Origin: Empedobacter falsenii
GTDB lineage: Bacteria > Bacteroidota > Bacteroidia > Flavobacteriales > Weeksellaceae
Direction: 5' to 3'
NCBI RefSeq assembly: GCF_013488205.1
Contig: NZ_CP040908.1
Location: forward strand, 434,001-498,000
Length of the DNA: 64,000 nucleotides
Shown here: piece by piece, positions 19,009 to 29,222 of the stretch
Numbering within the stretch: position 1 is the stretch's first letter
Layout of the letters: every line of letters starts with the position of its first letter
Made by a program: the position numbers and the translations under genes
The notes under the pieces: generated by a model
Seen by the model: the letters and a program-made list of their open reading frames with translations, nothing else
What the model was told of the DNA's origin: nothing
Database searches by the model: none

Positions 19009-21132
19009 ATGGCAAGAGATTTAAAATACACAAGAAACATTGGTATTGCTGCTCACATCGATGCAGGAAAAACTACAACGACAGAGCGTATCTTATTCTA
19101 TTCAGGTAAGAATCATAAAATTGGAGAAACTCACGAAGGATCAGCTACAACTGACTGGATGGAGCAAGAGGCTGAAAGAGGTATTACAATTACTTCTGCA
19201 GCTGTAACAGTAGATTGGACATTCCCAACAGAACAAGGTAAACCATTACCAGACGCTAAAGGATACCACTTTAATATTATCGACACTCCTGGTCACGTTG
19301 ACTTTACAGTAGAGGTAAACCGTTCTTTACGTGTTTTAGATGGTTTAGTTTTCTTATTCTCAGCAGTAGATGGAGTTGAACCTCAGTCTGAAACAAACTG
19401 GCGTTTAGCAGACAACTATAAAGTTCCTCGTTTAGGTTTCGTTAACAAAATGGACCGTCAAGGAGCTGACTTCTTAAATGTATGTCGTCAAGTACGTGAA
19501 ATGTTAGGATCAAACGCTGTTCCTATCGTATTACCAATCGGTGACGAAGCAGACTTTAAAGGAGTTGTAGATTTAATTAAAAACCGTGCAATTGTATGGC
19601 ATGATGAGAATCATGGTTCTACATTTGATGTTGTTGAAATCCCAGCTGATATGGTTGACGATGTAAGACAATTCCGTGGTCAATTAATTGAAGAAGTAGC
19701 TGCGTACGACGAGAACTTATTAGAGAAGTACATGGAGGACGAAAACTCTATTACTGAAGAAGAAGTTCACGCTGCATTACGTGCTGCAACATTAGATATG
19801 TCTATCATCCCAATGACTTGTGGATCTTCGTTCAAAAACAAAGGTGTACAATTCATGTTAGATGCTGTATGTCGTTACTTACCATCACCAAGTGATAAAG
19901 AAGCGATCCCAGGAACTGACCCAAAAACTGATGAGCCTATCACAAGAAAGCCTTCAGTTGATGAGCCATTCGCAGCATTAGCATTCAAAATTGCTACTGA
20001 CCCATTCGTAGGTCGTTTAGCATTCTTCCGTGCTTATTCAGGTGGATTAGACGCTGGATCTTACGTGTTAAATACTCGTTCTGGTAACAAAGAACGTATT
20101 TCTCGTATCTTCCAAATGCACGCGAACAAACAAGAACCTATCGAGAGAATCGAAGCAGGTGATATTGGAGCTGCAGTAGGTTTCAAAGATATCAAAACAG
20201 GAGATACTTTATGTGACGAAAAAGCACCTATCGTATTAGAGTCTATGGACTTCCCAGATCCAGTAATTGGTATCGCAGTTGAGCCTAAAACGAAAGCTGA
20301 CGTTGATAAATTAGGTATGGCTTTAGCTAAATTAGCTGAAGAAGATCCAACATTCCAAGTAAAAACTGATGAGGCTTCTGGTCAAACAGTTATTTCTGGT
20401 ATGGGTGAGTTACACTTAGATATCATCGTTGACCGTTTAAAACGTGAATTTAAAGTAGAGGTTAACCAAGGAGAGCCTCAAGTAGAGTACAAAGAATCAT
20501 TCTCTCGTCCAGCTAATCACCGTGAGGTTTACAAAAAACAATCAGGTGGTCGTGGTAAATTTGCTGATATCGTTTTCGAAATGGGACCAGCAGATGAAGG
20601 AAAAGTAGGTTTAGAATTCGTTTCTGAAATTAAAGGTGGTAACGTTCCAAAAGAATTTATCCCTTCTATTGAGAAAGGTTTCAAAGCTGCAATGAAGAAT
20701 GGACCTTTAGCAGGATTCGAAATGGATTCGTTAAAAGTTACTTTAAAAGATGGATCTTTCCACCCTGTGGATTCTGACCAATTATCTTTCGAGTTAGCTG
20801 CTCAAATGGGTTATAAAGCCGCTGCAAAAGCTGCTGGTGCTCAAATCTTAGAGCCTATCATGAAGTTAGAGGTTTTAACTCCAGAAGAAAACATGGGTGA
20901 CATTGTAGGTGACTTAAACCGTCGTCGTGGTCAAGTATCAGGAATGGATGATAGAAATAACGCTAAAGTTATTAAAGCTATGGTTCCATTAGCAGAAATG
21001 TTCGGATATGTAACTTCATTACGTACATTATCTTCTGGTCGTGCTACATCTACAATGGAATTCGATCACTACGCTCCAGCACCAACAAACGTGTCTGAAG
21101 CTGTAATCGCTAAAGCAAAAGGTAACGCTTAA
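19009..21132 (+). CDS. fusA: Elongation factor G
   Basis: The 707-residue GTPase drives translocation and, with ribosome recycling factor, subunit splitting. Visible motifs are the P-loop [13 protein letters not shown], switch [11 protein letters not shown], and NKMD for guanine recognition, followed by domains II-V. No unusual residues were noticed. It lies 6 nt after rpsG and 10 nt before rpsJ, in the classical str order, except that tuf does not follow and rpsJ is attached instead. Confidence 0.99.
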   Translation: MARDLKYTRNIGIAAHIDAGKTTTTERILFYSGKNHKIGETHEGSATTDWMEQEAERGITITSAAVTVDWTFPTEQGKPLPDAKGYHFNIIDTPGHVDFTVEVNRSLRVLDGLVFLFSAVDGVEPQSETNWRLADNYKVPRLGFVNKMDRQGADFLNVCRQVREMLGSNAVPIVLPIGDEADFKGVVDLIKNRAIVWHDENHGSTFDVVEIPADMVDDVRQFRGQLIEEVAAYDENLLEKYMEDENSITEEEVHAALRAATLDMSIIPMTCGSSFKNKGVQFMLDAVCRYLPSPSDKEAIPGTDPKTDEPITRKPSVDEPFAALAFKIATDPFVGRLAFFRAYSGGLDAGSYVLNTRSGNKERISRIFQMHANKQEPIERIEAGDIGAAVGFKDIKTGDTLCDEKAPIVLESMDFPDPVIGIAVEPKTKADVDKLGMALAKLAEEDPTFQVKTDEASGQTVISGMGELHLDIIVDRLKREFKVEVNQGEPQVEYKESFSRPANHREVYKKQSGGRGKFADIVFEMGPADEGKVGLEFVSEIKGGNVPKEFIPSIEKGFKAAMKNGPLAGFEMDSLKVTLKDGSFHPVDSDQLSFELAAQMGYKAAAKAAGAQILEPIMKLEVLTPEENMGDIVGDLNRRRGQVSGMDDRNNAKVIKAMVPLAEMFGYVTSLRTLSSGRATSTMEFDHYAPAPTNVSEAVIAKAKGNA

Positions 21133-21142
21133 TTCAAGAAAA

Positions 21143-21448
21143 ATGAGTCAAAAAATTAGAATAAAATTAAAATCTTACGATTATTCTTTAGTTGATAAAT
21201 CAGCTGAAAAAATCGTAAAAACTGTAAAAGCTACAGGAGCTGTTGTTAATGGACCAATTCCATTACCAACTCACAAAAGAATCTTTACAGTTTTAAGATC
21301 TCCACACGTTAACAAAAAATCTCGTGAGCAATTTCAATTATCAGCTCACAAAAGATTATTAGACATTTATTCTTCTTCATCTAAAACAGTTGATGCTTTA
21401 ATGAAGTTAGAATTACCTAGTGGTGTTGAAGTAGAAATTAAAGTATAG
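21143..21448 (+). CDS. rpsJ: 30S ribosomal protein S10
   Basis: The 101-residue S10 belongs to the 30S head and also acts as the transcription factor NusE in antitermination. The sequence has [15 protein letters not shown] and [28 protein letters not shown], both diagnostic. In most bacteria rpsJ opens the S10 operon directly before rplC. Here it closes the str unit, is followed by a strong terminator, and is parted from rplC by about 4.7 kb holding two unrelated genes. Confidence 0.99.
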   Translation: MSQKIRIKLKSYDYSLVDKSAEKIVKTVKATGAVVNGPIPLPTHKRIFTVLRSPHVNKKSREQFQLSAHKRLLDIYSSSSKTVDALMKLELPSGVEVEIKV

Positions 21449-21472
21449 TTAGCTGTATTTTAAATAAATATA

Positions 21473-21507
21473 AACCCTGAGACGTGCACATCTCAGGGTT
21501 TTTTTTA
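21473..21507 (+). terminator. Intrinsic terminator after rpsJ
   Basis: A 10-bp GC-containing stem (AACCCTGAGA at 21473-21482 with its complement at 21491-21500) is followed by eight T's. It ends the rpsL-rpsG-fusA-rpsJ transcript. Confidence 0.92.
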
Positions 21508-22110
21508 TTAATAGATATTGAAATAAGATAAAAGTTAAATGAATTTTAATAATTTCTTATCTATTATTAGTTGTGCTAAGAACTAAGTTAAATTTTATTT
21601 AGTAATAGTTTTATAGCTCATAATTTGACCTCTCAAGGACTTTTGAAAAAGAAGTTCGTGTTTATAGTTTATCTTCGATCACTTCAATACAAGAAAAAGT
21701 ACGTTCATAATTTATCTTTTGTGTATAGGTTTAAAGTTTTTTTTCTAGTATCATATCGCATGATTACTTAAATAGTATTTAAACCTTTATTTACTTTCTC
21801 TTTTTCTCATAATTTAGATAATAATAATTCAAAATTATCCAAATTTGACATTTGCTATAGTAATAAAATCCTAATTTCTTCTGTAGAATCATTAGATAAC
21901 ATTTGTTATTGACGACTCTTTTATAAAAAAAATTATTGCTTCCTAAATAATATTTTCTCTTTCCTGTGTCGAAGTCTAAGTTGTTTTTAATAAAAATCTT
22001 ATTTAATTAATAAGCATTTATAAACAAGTTTTAATGAGTTGTATTTCATAAGAATTGAATAATTAACTCGCTGAATAAATTGATATTCAATAAATTATGT
22101 TGTGAAATAT
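21508..22110 (+). other. Long AT-rich gene-free gap
   Basis: About 600 bp between the rpsJ terminator and the next promoter. It has no long reading frame, RNA gene, insertion-sequence end or clear repeat that I can recognise. It is AT-rich with many stop codons in all frames. It could be a decayed remnant or an uncharacterised regulatory region. Confidence 0.5.
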
Positions 22111-22141
22111 TTTGAAAAATCCTTTTTTCATTTTTTCTTTG
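22111..22141 (+). promoter_or_regulatory. Promoter of the GINT-repeat/M60 gene pair
   Basis: TTTG (22111-22114), a 19-bp spacer, then TTTCTTTG (22134-22141), one mismatch from TAnnTTTG. Predicted start near 22147. This excludes the in-frame upstream ATG at 22102 and favours translation from 22162. Confidence 0.6.
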
Positions 22142-22161
22142 CGTTAACTAATTTTAAAACT

Positions 22162-23724
22162 ATGAAGAAAAATTTATTCAGTTTTGTCTTAGTCGTAATG
22201 TTATCTTCAATTTCTTACGGACAAATAGGCATAAACACAGATAAACCTACATCAACATTGGATGTTTCTACTAAAAAAAATGGCTCGATTCTAGAACCAC
22301 AACCTTATGGAATTCAAGCTCCACGTCTAACAAAACAAGAGTTGTCAAATTTACCTGCGAATACATATGGTACCAATCAAGAAGGGGTAATTATATATAT
22401 AAATAATGTGACAGGAAACAACTTTGTCGACTCAACTAAAAAAATCACAAAAGAAGGTTATTATTATTACAATGGTAAAGAATGGATAACAATGGAAGGA
22501 AGTTCTTCTGCTTTTGGAGGTTGGAATATTGTAGGGACAGAAGCTAACGGTACTACTAGTTCACAAAATATTTATCAAATGGGAAGAGTAGGAATCAATA
22601 CTGACAATCCAATTCATCAGTTAGATGTCAACGGAACAATGAAAATTAAGAATCTTACAAATGGAGATGCTTCAGTAGTTAATGATGATTTCGGCTTATA
22701 TAATCAAAATGCTAACTCTTGGATGAGATTTGCTGTAAAAGGAAGTGATAACAATGAAAATGGTAAATCTGCAATAGCTTTCTATACAACAGCTACAGAG
22801 GCTAAACCAAATGGAGGTTCGGGAACAGCAGCTATGATGATAGCTGGAGGGCGTGTAGGTATAGGAACAAATAATCCCGATACTAATTATAAACTTAATG
22901 TTATAGGGAATTCACGCTTTAATGATAAAATAGTAACTGGTAAAAATTTATCGATTGAGGGAGATACAGGAGTAGACAGTAAATATCTTTTAAGTTTACA
23001 AGTAGCTAAATCTGGAACAACTTACGGAAGAATGGATACAGATAGAGGAATGAGATTTCATGAAAATGGCAATAACGTAGCGGAAATCACAGCAGGTTTG
23101 GTAGGTGCTTCAAATTTAAATATACCTAATGATGATTCGAACAGATACCTATCATTTAAAGTGAGGAATACAGATAATATTAATTCATCTACAATGATTA
23201 TTAGAAGTTATGGTGATAAATCTCAAGACAGTAGAGTTGGAGTGGGAACGGTTAATCCAGGAAACAAATTGGAAGTAACAAGTGGGACAGAGGGTAATTC
23301 TGGATTACGCTTAACAAATATTAAAAACGCAGAAAGTTTAGCAACGAATGAAAATGGTGATATTGTAGCGATATCTTCTAATAAAATGAATGTTACTCTA
23401 GCCGCAAATCAATCAACAAATTCAATTAACTTAAAATCAGGAGGAGAGTCAAGTGCGGTCGTTAGAATATTAGATAGTTGTGGTCAAAGAATTTCTTTCA
23501 AACTTTTTGTAACAGGAGAAGGAAGCAATTGGGGCTTTGACTATGATAGTGGTACAGTGGCGTCGAAAGGTACTGCAATTACAACTATTACTTCTCAAAA
23601 AATATCTAATAAAGAGATGAAAATAACAACAACAGGGTTGTTATGTAGCTCAGGAGGATATAATGGAACAGTTAATTTTACCGCTAAAGTAGAAGATGGT
23701 AAATTAGTAATAACAAATAGTTAA
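22162..23724 (+). CDS. Secreted GINT-repeat surface protein of unknown function
   Basis: From ATG 22162 the product has 520 residues and a clear signal peptide (MKKNLFSFVLVVMLSSISYG, then QIGINTDKP). An in-frame ATG lies 20 codons upstream but falls before the predicted transcript start. Four copies of a motif like V/I-G-I-N/G-T-x-x-P-x(3-5)-L-D/N/E-V occur near residues 22, 143, 231 and 359. Such motifs are common in secreted Bacteroidota proteins and recall tail-fibre-like beta structures. The C-terminal 120 residues contain two Cys and are beta-rich. It has no T9SS sorting domain. It overlaps the M60 peptidase gene by one base (TAATG), so the two are almost certainly coupled. Confidence 0.75.
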   Translation: MKKNLFSFVLVVMLSSISYGQIGINTDKPTSTLDVSTKKNGSILEPQPYGIQAPRLTKQELSNLPANTYGTNQEGVIIYINNVTGNNFVDSTKKITKEGYYYYNGKEWITMEGSSSAFGGWNIVGTEANGTTSSQNIYQMGRVGINTDNPIHQLDVNGTMKIKNLTNGDASVVNDDFGLYNQNANSWMRFAVKGSDNNENGKSAIAFYTTATEAKPNGGSGTAAMMIAGGRVGIGTNNPDTNYKLNVIGNSRFNDKIVTGKNLSIEGDTGVDSKYLLSLQVAKSGTTYGRMDTDRGMRFHENGNNVAEITAGLVGASNLNIPNDDSNRYLSFKVRNTDNINSSTMIIRSYGDKSQDSRVGVGTVNPGNKLEVTSGTEGNSGLRLTNIKNAESLATNENGDIVAISSNKMNVTLAANQSTNSINLKSGGESSAVVRILDSCGQRISFKLFVTGEGSNWGFDYDSGTVASKGTAITTITSQKISNKEMKITTTGLLCSSGGYNGTVNFTAKVEDGKLVITNS

Positions 23725-25931
23725 TGTTAAATATGAAAATATATCTAAAGTTTATAACATTAATTAATTGTTTGTTCTTTATAAATTTTTCTTACGCAAA
23801 AATAACTGAAGTAAACAAAAATAAAGAATTGGCTAATGTCATTACAGATCCTGTAATTGTGGAAGTAAAACAATTATTGAGTACATGGACTGATCGCGAA
23901 AGATTAGGAACTCAATTTCCTCAAGCTGATTTTACAATATCAGGAATATATTTACCCGCAGGAAATTCGTTGACTGTAAAAGTTGAAACTCTGATCAATC
24001 CAACTGATGGTGCGAAACCTATGATTGTATTAGGAACGCCAGGAAGAGATGGCGAAGAATGGAATCTCCCTAAATTTACGTTAAACGAAGGTGTGAATAC
24101 GATCAAGCCACAGCTAACAGGGAAGATGGTTTATATAAGATACGTTTCAGAAAATAAAACTCCGAGTGGTAAAGTAAGAATTAGTTTCGAAAATACAACA
24201 GAATATATCAAACATCCTTTATATATACAAGGAACAACTACGGTAAACGATTTTATTAATCAGATGAAAGAAGCACCAGCAGAAGTTGATGCTATAATGA
24301 CAGATAATAAATATTCTATACTTGTTTTTCCTTCGGTATCTATTTTGAAATTTCTTTTACCTGGAGATAAACAATACAGTCCTAATAATATTGATTTTTT
24401 ATTAAAATTATACGAACGAATAATGAAAATATCTTGGGATGGAATGGGGCTTAGCGATAGTGACCCTAATCCATTGCATCATCTTCCAAGTACTGACAAT
24501 AGGCTTTTTGTAACAGAGAGTAGAGTATCTTTAGGAGATGCTGTAATGAATGCGGTAAATTATCGCATAATGGTATCTAATTCAGATTCTCAGATAATAA
24601 AAATGCTGAGTCCTACAGAATTGTATGGGAACCCTTGGGGTGTTGCTCACGAATATGGACACTTAATGCAACAAAACAATGTGAAACCAAATAGTATGGG
24701 GGAGGTTAGTGTAAATTATTATGTAGTTAATGTAAAAGAAGTTTTTGATAAAGAATTAGGTTTACCACCATTTATTAGAAAGAATAAATCTTACTGGGAT
24801 AATATGATAGATAAACTTTCTCATCCAAAAGAAGAACCTAATTATTGGAGAAGTAGTGGTGATGATATGTTTTCTTTTTTTGATCAACTGAGAGTTATTT
24901 TTGGAAATGATATTTTTAGAGTACTTTCTAGAATTGTTAGAGAACAAGGAAATCAAAGTTTAGATTTAAGCGATGACGATGAAAAAAAATATAATTTATT
25001 GAGTAAACTAATAGAAATAACTGGATACGATTTAAGATATACTTTTGAAAAATGGGGAATGTTAAAAAGCTTAAATCCATATTATAAAGAAAGTATTAAT
25101 AGATTAATTGAAGAAAGAAATATTCAACCATCTTCATATGACGAAGTTTTTTATCTTGTTACTCCATATAGCACTCCTAATCCATTACCTGTACTACCTC
25201 TACCTTTGCAAGGTATAAAAACATATACAAACACTGATTTGCAACCAACAAATGAGTTAGATTCAAAAAACAAATATTGTAATTACGAAAGTAAAACAGG
25301 GGATTTTAAAGATACAAGAGATGGAAAAATCTATCCGTACAAAACATATGGAAACAAAGATTGGTTTATGACAAATTTGAACTACGCAGATTCAGAATCA
25401 ATAGCCGTTCCTACAGATCTTACAGGGCAAGTTTATGGCAAATATTATTTTATTGCTTCGAGTAAAAATGTATGTCCTTCTGGATGGAGTTTGTCTTCTT
25501 ATTCTGATTGGCAAGATTTAATTTTTTTTGTAAAACAAAATTATGAACTGAACGATTCTCAAACAATAGCTTCATTAAAATGTGGAGGAGATAGAGATAA
25601 AGTTACAGACGGTTTGTGGGGAAAAGGGCCGGGAAGCTATTCAGAACAAGAATTAATAAACAAAGTAGGTTTTAATATGTTGCCAGCAGGATTGTACGAT
25701 TCCAACATAGCTGGTTACGAAACAAAAAAAGATGAACTTGGGTCTGGAGCCCGATTTAAGACAGAAAATTGGTTTGTCCAGAATTTTGATAAATATACTG
25801 ATGTGACAAGTAGAAATAATCGAAATAGTAGACATTCTAGCTCTGTAAGATGTGTAAGAACATCTGTAAATGCAAACAATGTTCAGTCAAAAGCAAATTT
25901 CGAAATTGAAATAATAAATGAGAATAATTAG
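23724..25931 (+). CDS. Secreted M60 (enhancin-type) metallopeptidase with FISUMP domain
   Basis: The 735-residue product has a signal peptide (cleavage near FSYA-KITE, about residue 25), an N-terminal beta region, and an M60 catalytic core. The zinc site is HEYGH (His309, Glu310, His313) with Glu327 in NSMGEVS, fitting HEXXH-X(8-28)-E. Residues about 520-712 form a FISUMP domain (DGKIYPYKTYGNKDWFMTNL, CPSGWSLSSYSDW, SVRCVR). M60 enzymes of gut and pathogenic bacteria cleave O-glycosylated mucins, so a host- or glycoprotein-directed role is likely. A second in-frame ATG at 23733 could also serve. It lies between rpsJ and rplC, an unexpected site. Confidence 0.85.
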   Translation: MLNMKIYLKFITLINCLFFINFSYAKITEVNKNKELANVITDPVIVEVKQLLSTWTDRERLGTQFPQADFTISGIYLPAGNSLTVKVETLINPTDGAKPMIVLGTPGRDGEEWNLPKFTLNEGVNTIKPQLTGKMVYIRYVSENKTPSGKVRISFENTTEYIKHPLYIQGTTTVNDFINQMKEAPAEVDAIMTDNKYSILVFPSVSILKFLLPGDKQYSPNNIDFLLKLYERIMKISWDGMGLSDSDPNPLHHLPSTDNRLFVTESRVSLGDAVMNAVNYRIMVSNSDSQIIKMLSPTELYGNPWGVAHEYGHLMQQNNVKPNSMGEVSVNYYVVNVKEVFDKELGLPPFIRKNKSYWDNMIDKLSHPKEEPNYWRSSGDDMFSFFDQLRVIFGNDIFRVLSRIVREQGNQSLDLSDDDEKKYNLLSKLIEITGYDLRYTFEKWGMLKSLNPYYKESINRLIEERNIQPSSYDEVFYLVTPYSTPNPLPVLPLPLQGIKTYTNTDLQPTNELDSKNKYCNYESKTGDFKDTRDGKIYPYKTYGNKDWFMTNLNYADSESIAVPTDLTGQVYGKYYFIASSKNVCPSGWSLSSYSDWQDLIFFVKQNYELNDSQTIASLKCGGDRDKVTDGLWGKGPGSYSEQELINKVGFNMLPAGLYDSNIAGYETKKDELGSGARFKTENWFVQNFDKYTDVTSRNNRNSRHSSSVRCVRTSVNANNVQSKANFEIEIINENN

Positions 25932-26009
25932 AATATGAAATTTATTTATTCAAAAATTTTAATTAAAATGAAGTTGAAATAACTTGATATAAAAATAATT
26001 AGAACTAAT

Positions 26010-26040
26010 TTTGTTGTTTATAAATTAATTCATACATTTG
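26010..26040 (+). promoter_or_regulatory. Consensus promoter of the rplC-rpsN cluster
   Basis: TTTG (26010-26013), a 19-bp spacer and TACATTTG (26033-26040), a perfect match to the Bacteroidota promoter. Transcription should begin near 26045-26047, giving an 80-nt leader before rplC. The longer reading frame beginning at 26042 is therefore not a real N-terminal extension. Confidence 0.8.
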
Positions 26041-26052
26041 CATGCTAATTTT

Positions 26053-26089
26053 AGAGAAGATCTCTAGTGGTCGAAAGCCCACATTCTCT
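26053..26089 (+). promoter_or_regulatory. Structured rplC leader with two mutually exclusive stems
   Basis: AGAGA at 26053-26057 can pair with TCTCT at 26061-26065, or, extended to AGAGAA, with TTCTCT at 26084-26089. The second fold also encloses the stem GTGG (26067-26070) with CCAC (26079-26082). It lies in the mRNA leader. A switch or ribosomal-protein binding site is possible but inferred. Confidence 0.45.
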
Positions 26090-26125
26090 GAAATATTAAA
26101 CAAATTATTAACATATTTTAATCAA

Positions 26126-26755
26126 ATGTCAGGTATCATTGGTAAAAAAATCGCGATGACTAGCTTATTTGATGAGAACGGGAAAAATATTCCTGTGACA
26201 ATCGTAGAGGCTGGGCCATGTGTGGTTACTCAAGTCAGAACCGTAGAGAAAGATGGGTACGTTGCTGCTCAACTTGGTTTCGATGACGCAAAAGAAAAAA
26301 ACACGACTAATGCTTTAAAAGGTCACTTTAAAAAAGCAGGAACTACTCCAAAGAGAAAGTTAGTTGAGTTTTACGGAGAAGAATTCGTAAACTCTTTAAC
26401 TCTAGGAGGAGAAGTTAACGTTGAGTTATTCAACGAAGGAGAATTTGTAAGTGTTACAGGTACTTCAAAAGGAAAAGGTTTCCAAGGTGTTGTTAAACGT
26501 CATGGTTTCGGTGGGGTAGGTCAAGCTACACACGGTCAACATAACCGTTTAAGAGCTCCAGGTTCTATCGGTGCTGGTTCAGATCCATCTCGTGTATTCA
26601 AAGGAATGCGTATGGCTGGAAGAATGGGTGGTAAACAAGTTACTGTTCAGAACTTAAAAGTACTTAAAGTGGATACTGAGAAAAATCTTTTAATTGTTAA
26701 AGGTGCTATCCCAGGTCCTAAAAATTCATACGTAATCGTTAGAAGATGGAAGTAG
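26126..26755 (+). CDS. rplC: 50S ribosomal protein L3
   Basis: From ATG 26126 the product has 209 residues and begins [20 protein letters not shown], the normal L3 N terminus; 28 extra in-frame codons upstream are leader sequence. It carries [27 protein letters not shown], the loop reaching the peptidyl transferase centre. L3 is an early assembly protein of the 50S subunit. It is the first gene of the shortened S10 cluster and overlaps rplD by 10 nt. Confidence 0.98.
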   Translation: MSGIIGKKIAMTSLFDENGKNIPVTIVEAGPCVVTQVRTVEKDGYVAAQLGFDDAKEKNTTNALKGHFKKAGTTPKRKLVEFYGEEFVNSLTLGGEVNVELFNEGEFVSVTGTSKGKGFQGVVKRHGFGGVGQATHGQHNRLRAPGSIGAGSDPSRVFKGMRMAGRMGGKQVTVQNLKVLKVDTEKNLLIVKGAIPGPKNSYVIVRRWK

Positions 26756-27375
26756 TAGTATTAAACATCAAAGGTCAAGAAACTGGAAGAACAGTATCTT
26801 TAGACGAGGCAGTTTTCGGAATTGAGCCTTCTACACACACAGTGTACTTAGAAGTTAAACAATATTTAGCAGCTCAACGCCAAGGAACGCACAAAGCAAA
26901 AGAAAGAGCTGAGATTGCGGGATCAACTCGTAAAATCAAAAAGCAAAAAGGAACAGGTACAGCTCGTGCTGGTTCTATCAAATCTCCAGTGTTTAGAGGA
27001 GGAGGTAGAGTTTTCGGACCACGTCCAAGAAACTACTCTTTCAAATTAAACAAAGCACAAAAGAGATTAGCTAAAAAATCAGTTTTATCACAAAAATTAG
27101 CTGAGAATGAAATCAAAGTTGTTGAAAACTTTTCTTTCGAAGCACCAAGAACTAAAGAGTTCAAAACTGTTTTAACTGATTTAGGATTAGAGAACACAAA
27201 ATCATTATTCGTATTAGGTGAATCTAATAGCAATGTATATTTATCTTCTCGTAACTTACAAAAAGTTAAAGTTGTTACAACTGAGGAATTAAATGTATTT
27301 GATTTAATCAATGCTTCTCAAATCGTATTTTTAGAAGGTTCTTTAGCAACAGTTCAAGAAAATTTAACAAAATAA
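26746..27375 (+). CDS. rplD: 50S ribosomal protein L4
   Basis: The 209-residue L4 lines the nascent-peptide tunnel. It has the basic loop [38 protein letters not shown] typical of the family. The start at 26746 overlaps rplC by 10 nt. In E. coli L4 is the autogenous repressor of the S10 operon; whether that holds here is unknown, but the structured rplC leader would be the place to look. Confidence 0.98.
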   Translation: MEVVVLNIKGQETGRTVSLDEAVFGIEPSTHTVYLEVKQYLAAQRQGTHKAKERAEIAGSTRKIKKQKGTGTARAGSIKSPVFRGGGRVFGPRPRNYSFKLNKAQKRLAKKSVLSQKLAENEIKVVENFSFEAPRTKEFKTVLTDLGLENTKSLFVLGESNSNVYLSSRNLQKVKVVTTEELNVFDLINASQIVFLEGSLATVQENLTK

Positions 27376-27385
27376 GACGAAGAAA

Positions 27386-27670
27386 ATGGGAATCATAATT
27401 AAACCAGTAATTTCAGAAAAAGCAACTAATAACAGTGAGTTGTTAGGGCAATATTCGTTTTATGTAGACACAAAAGCTAACAAAATTCAAATTAAAGAAG
27501 CTGTAGAAAAAACTTACGGTGTATCTGTAGTTTCTGTTAGTACTTTAGTATCTGCTCCAAAAGTAAAAACTCGTTACACAAAAACAGGTTTTCAAACTGG
27601 AAAAACAAATAAGTTGAAAAAAGCGATCGTTAGCTTAGCTGAAGGTCAAGAAATAGAGTTGTTCGGATAA
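27386..27670 (+). CDS. rplW: 50S ribosomal protein L23
   Basis: The 94-residue L23 binds 23S rRNA at the tunnel exit and forms the docking site for trigger factor and SRP. It has IIKPVISEKATNN and VKTRYTKTGFQTGKTNKLKKAIVSL. It is shorter than the 100 residues of E. coli L23, as is usual in Bacteroidota. It lies 10 nt after rplD and 15 nt before rplB. Confidence 0.97.
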   Translation: MGIIIKPVISEKATNNSELLGQYSFYVDTKANKIQIKEAVEKTYGVSVVSVSTLVSAPKVKTRYTKTGFQTGKTNKLKKAIVSLAEGQEIELFG

Positions 27671-27685
27671 TTTAAGAATTAAAAA

Positions 27686-28510
27686 ATGTCAGTAAGAAAA
27701 TTAAAACCTATCACCCCGGGACAACGTTTTAGAGTGGTTAATGAATTTGCGGCAGTAGATAAAAATGCTAAGCCAGAAAAGACATTAGTTGAAGGAAAAT
27801 CTAAATCGGGTGGACGTAACAACACTGGTAAAATGACAATGCGTTATATCGGTGGTGGACACAAACAAAAATATCGTATCATCGACTTCAAACGTGATAA
27901 AGAAGGTGCTGCAACTGTAGAATCTGTACAATACGATCCAAACAGAACTGCATTCATCGCTTTATTATCTTACGAAGATGGTGAAAAACGTTACATTATT
28001 GCTCAAAATGGTTTGAAAGCTGGACAAGTAATTGTTTCAGGAGAAAACGTAGAACCAGAAGTAGGTAATGCTATGAAGCTTAAAAACATGCCATTAGGTA
28101 CAGTAATCTCTTGTATTGAGTTACGTCCAGGGCAAGGAGCAGTTATGGCAAGAAGTGCAGGTACTTATGCTCAATTAGTTGCGCGTGATGGTAAATATGC
28201 TATCGTTAAGTTACCAAGTGGTGAATCAAGAATGATTTTAGTGGAGTGTAAAGCAACAGTAGGTGTTGTTTCTAACACAGACCATCAGTTAGAAGTTTCT
28301 GGTAAAGCTGGTCGTTCTAGATGGCAAGGTCGTCGTCCAAGAACTCGTCCAATGGTTATGAACCCTGTAGATCACCCAATGGGTGGTGGTGAAGGTCGTG
28401 CGACAGGAGGTATCCCTCGTTCTCGTAACGGTATTCCAGCGAAAGGTTACAAAACTCGTGACAAGAAGAAAGCGTCTAACAAATATATTGTTGAAAGAAG
28501 AAAAAAATAA
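27686..28510 (+). CDS. rplB: 50S ribosomal protein L2
   Basis: The 274-residue L2 is needed for subunit association and peptidyl transferase assembly. It shows [22 protein letters not shown] and the C-terminal [14 protein letters not shown] loop, whose conserved His reaches the catalytic centre. Length is normal. It is followed 3 nt later by rpsS. Confidence 0.99.
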   Translation: MSVRKLKPITPGQRFRVVNEFAAVDKNAKPEKTLVEGKSKSGGRNNTGKMTMRYIGGGHKQKYRIIDFKRDKEGAATVESVQYDPNRTAFIALLSYEDGEKRYIIAQNGLKAGQVIVSGENVEPEVGNAMKLKNMPLGTVISCIELRPGQGAVMARSAGTYAQLVARDGKYAIVKLPSGESRMILVECKATVGVVSNTDHQLEVSGKAGRSRWQGRRPRTRPMVMNPVDHPMGGGEGRATGGIPRSRNGIPAKGYKTRDKKKASNKYIVERRKK

Positions 28511-28513
28511 TTT

Positions 28514-28792
28514 ATGGCACGTTCATTAAAAAAAGGACCATTCATCCACTATAAATTAGAAAAGAAAGTTCTTGCTAACGTAGAAAGCGGTAGCAAAAAC
28601 GTGATCAAAACATGGTCAAGAGCATCAATGATTTCTCCTGATTTTGTTGGTCAAACAATCGCAGTACACAACGGAAAGCAATTTATTCCTGTTTATGTTA
28701 CTGAGAATATGGTAGGTCATAAATTAGGTGAGTTCGCTCCTACACGTACTTTTAGAGGTCATGCCGGAGCTAAAAACAAAGGAAAAAAATAG
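28514..28792 (+). CDS. rpsS: 30S ribosomal protein S19
   Basis: The 92-residue S19 is a 30S head protein contacting the A-site finger and S13. It begins [19 protein letters not shown] and has [32 protein letters not shown], both diagnostic. It follows rplB by 3 nt and precedes rplV by 9 nt in the standard S10 order. Confidence 0.99.
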   Translation: MARSLKKGPFIHYKLEKKVLANVESGSKNVIKTWSRASMISPDFVGQTIAVHNGKQFIPVYVTENMVGHKLGEFAPTRTFRGHAGAKNKGKK

Positions 28793-28801
28793 TAAAGGGC
28801 C

Positions 28802-29218
28802 ATGGGATCTAGAAAAAGATTAAGTAACGAAAGAATCAAAGAAGCTAACAAGCAGGTAGCTTTTGCGAAATTAAATAATGTTCCTACTTCTCCTCGTAAG
28901 ATGAGATTAGTAGTAGATATTATCCGTGGAGTTGAAATTCAAAAAGCTTTAGGTATTTTAAAATATACTAAAAACCACGCTTCAATCCGTTTAGAAAAAT
29001 TGTTATTAAGCGCTATCGCTAACTGGCAAATCAAAAACGAAGGAGCTGATGTTGAAGAAGCTGGATTATATGTAAAAGAAATCTCTGTTGATAGTGCACG
29101 TCAATTAAAAAGAATTCGTACTGCACCTCAAGGTAGAGCACATAGAATCAGAAAACGTTCAAACCATGTAACTTTGGTTTTAGGAACTAAAGAAGATAAA
29201 CAAAAAGTACAAGATTAA
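28802..29218 (+). CDS. rplV: 50S ribosomal protein L22
   Basis: The 138-residue L22 contacts all 23S rRNA domains, and its hairpin loop lines the peptide tunnel near the macrolide site. It has [18 protein letters not shown] and [17 protein letters not shown]. About 20-25 residues longer than E. coli L22 because of extra sequence at both ends, which is normal for Bacteroidota. It lies 4 nt before rpsC. Confidence 0.98.
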   Translation: MGSRKRLSNERIKEANKQVAFAKLNNVPTSPRKMRLVVDIIRGVEIQKALGILKYTKNHASIRLEKLLLSAIANWQIKNEGADVEEAGLYVKEISVDSARQLKRIRTAPQGRAHRIRKRSNHVTLVLGTKEDKQKVQD

Positions 29219-29222
29219 GAAT

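Noticed and set aside
21508-22110. Decayed insertion sequence or tRNA in the long gap
   Set aside because: No terminal repeats, transposase fragments or cloverleaf could be recognised.
22102-22161. 20-codon extension of the GINT-repeat protein
   Set aside because: It precedes the predicted transcription start and would hide a clear signal peptide starting at 22162.
25285-25931. T9SS sorting domain at the end of the M60 peptidase
   Set aside because: The C-terminal part is a FISUMP domain ending in SVRCVR and a short tail; no YPNP or GIY-type sorting motif.
26042-26125. 28-codon N-terminal extension of rplC
   Set aside because: It lies at and just past the consensus promoter, before or at the predicted transcript start, and L3 proteins begin MSG/MxGIIGKK at 26126.
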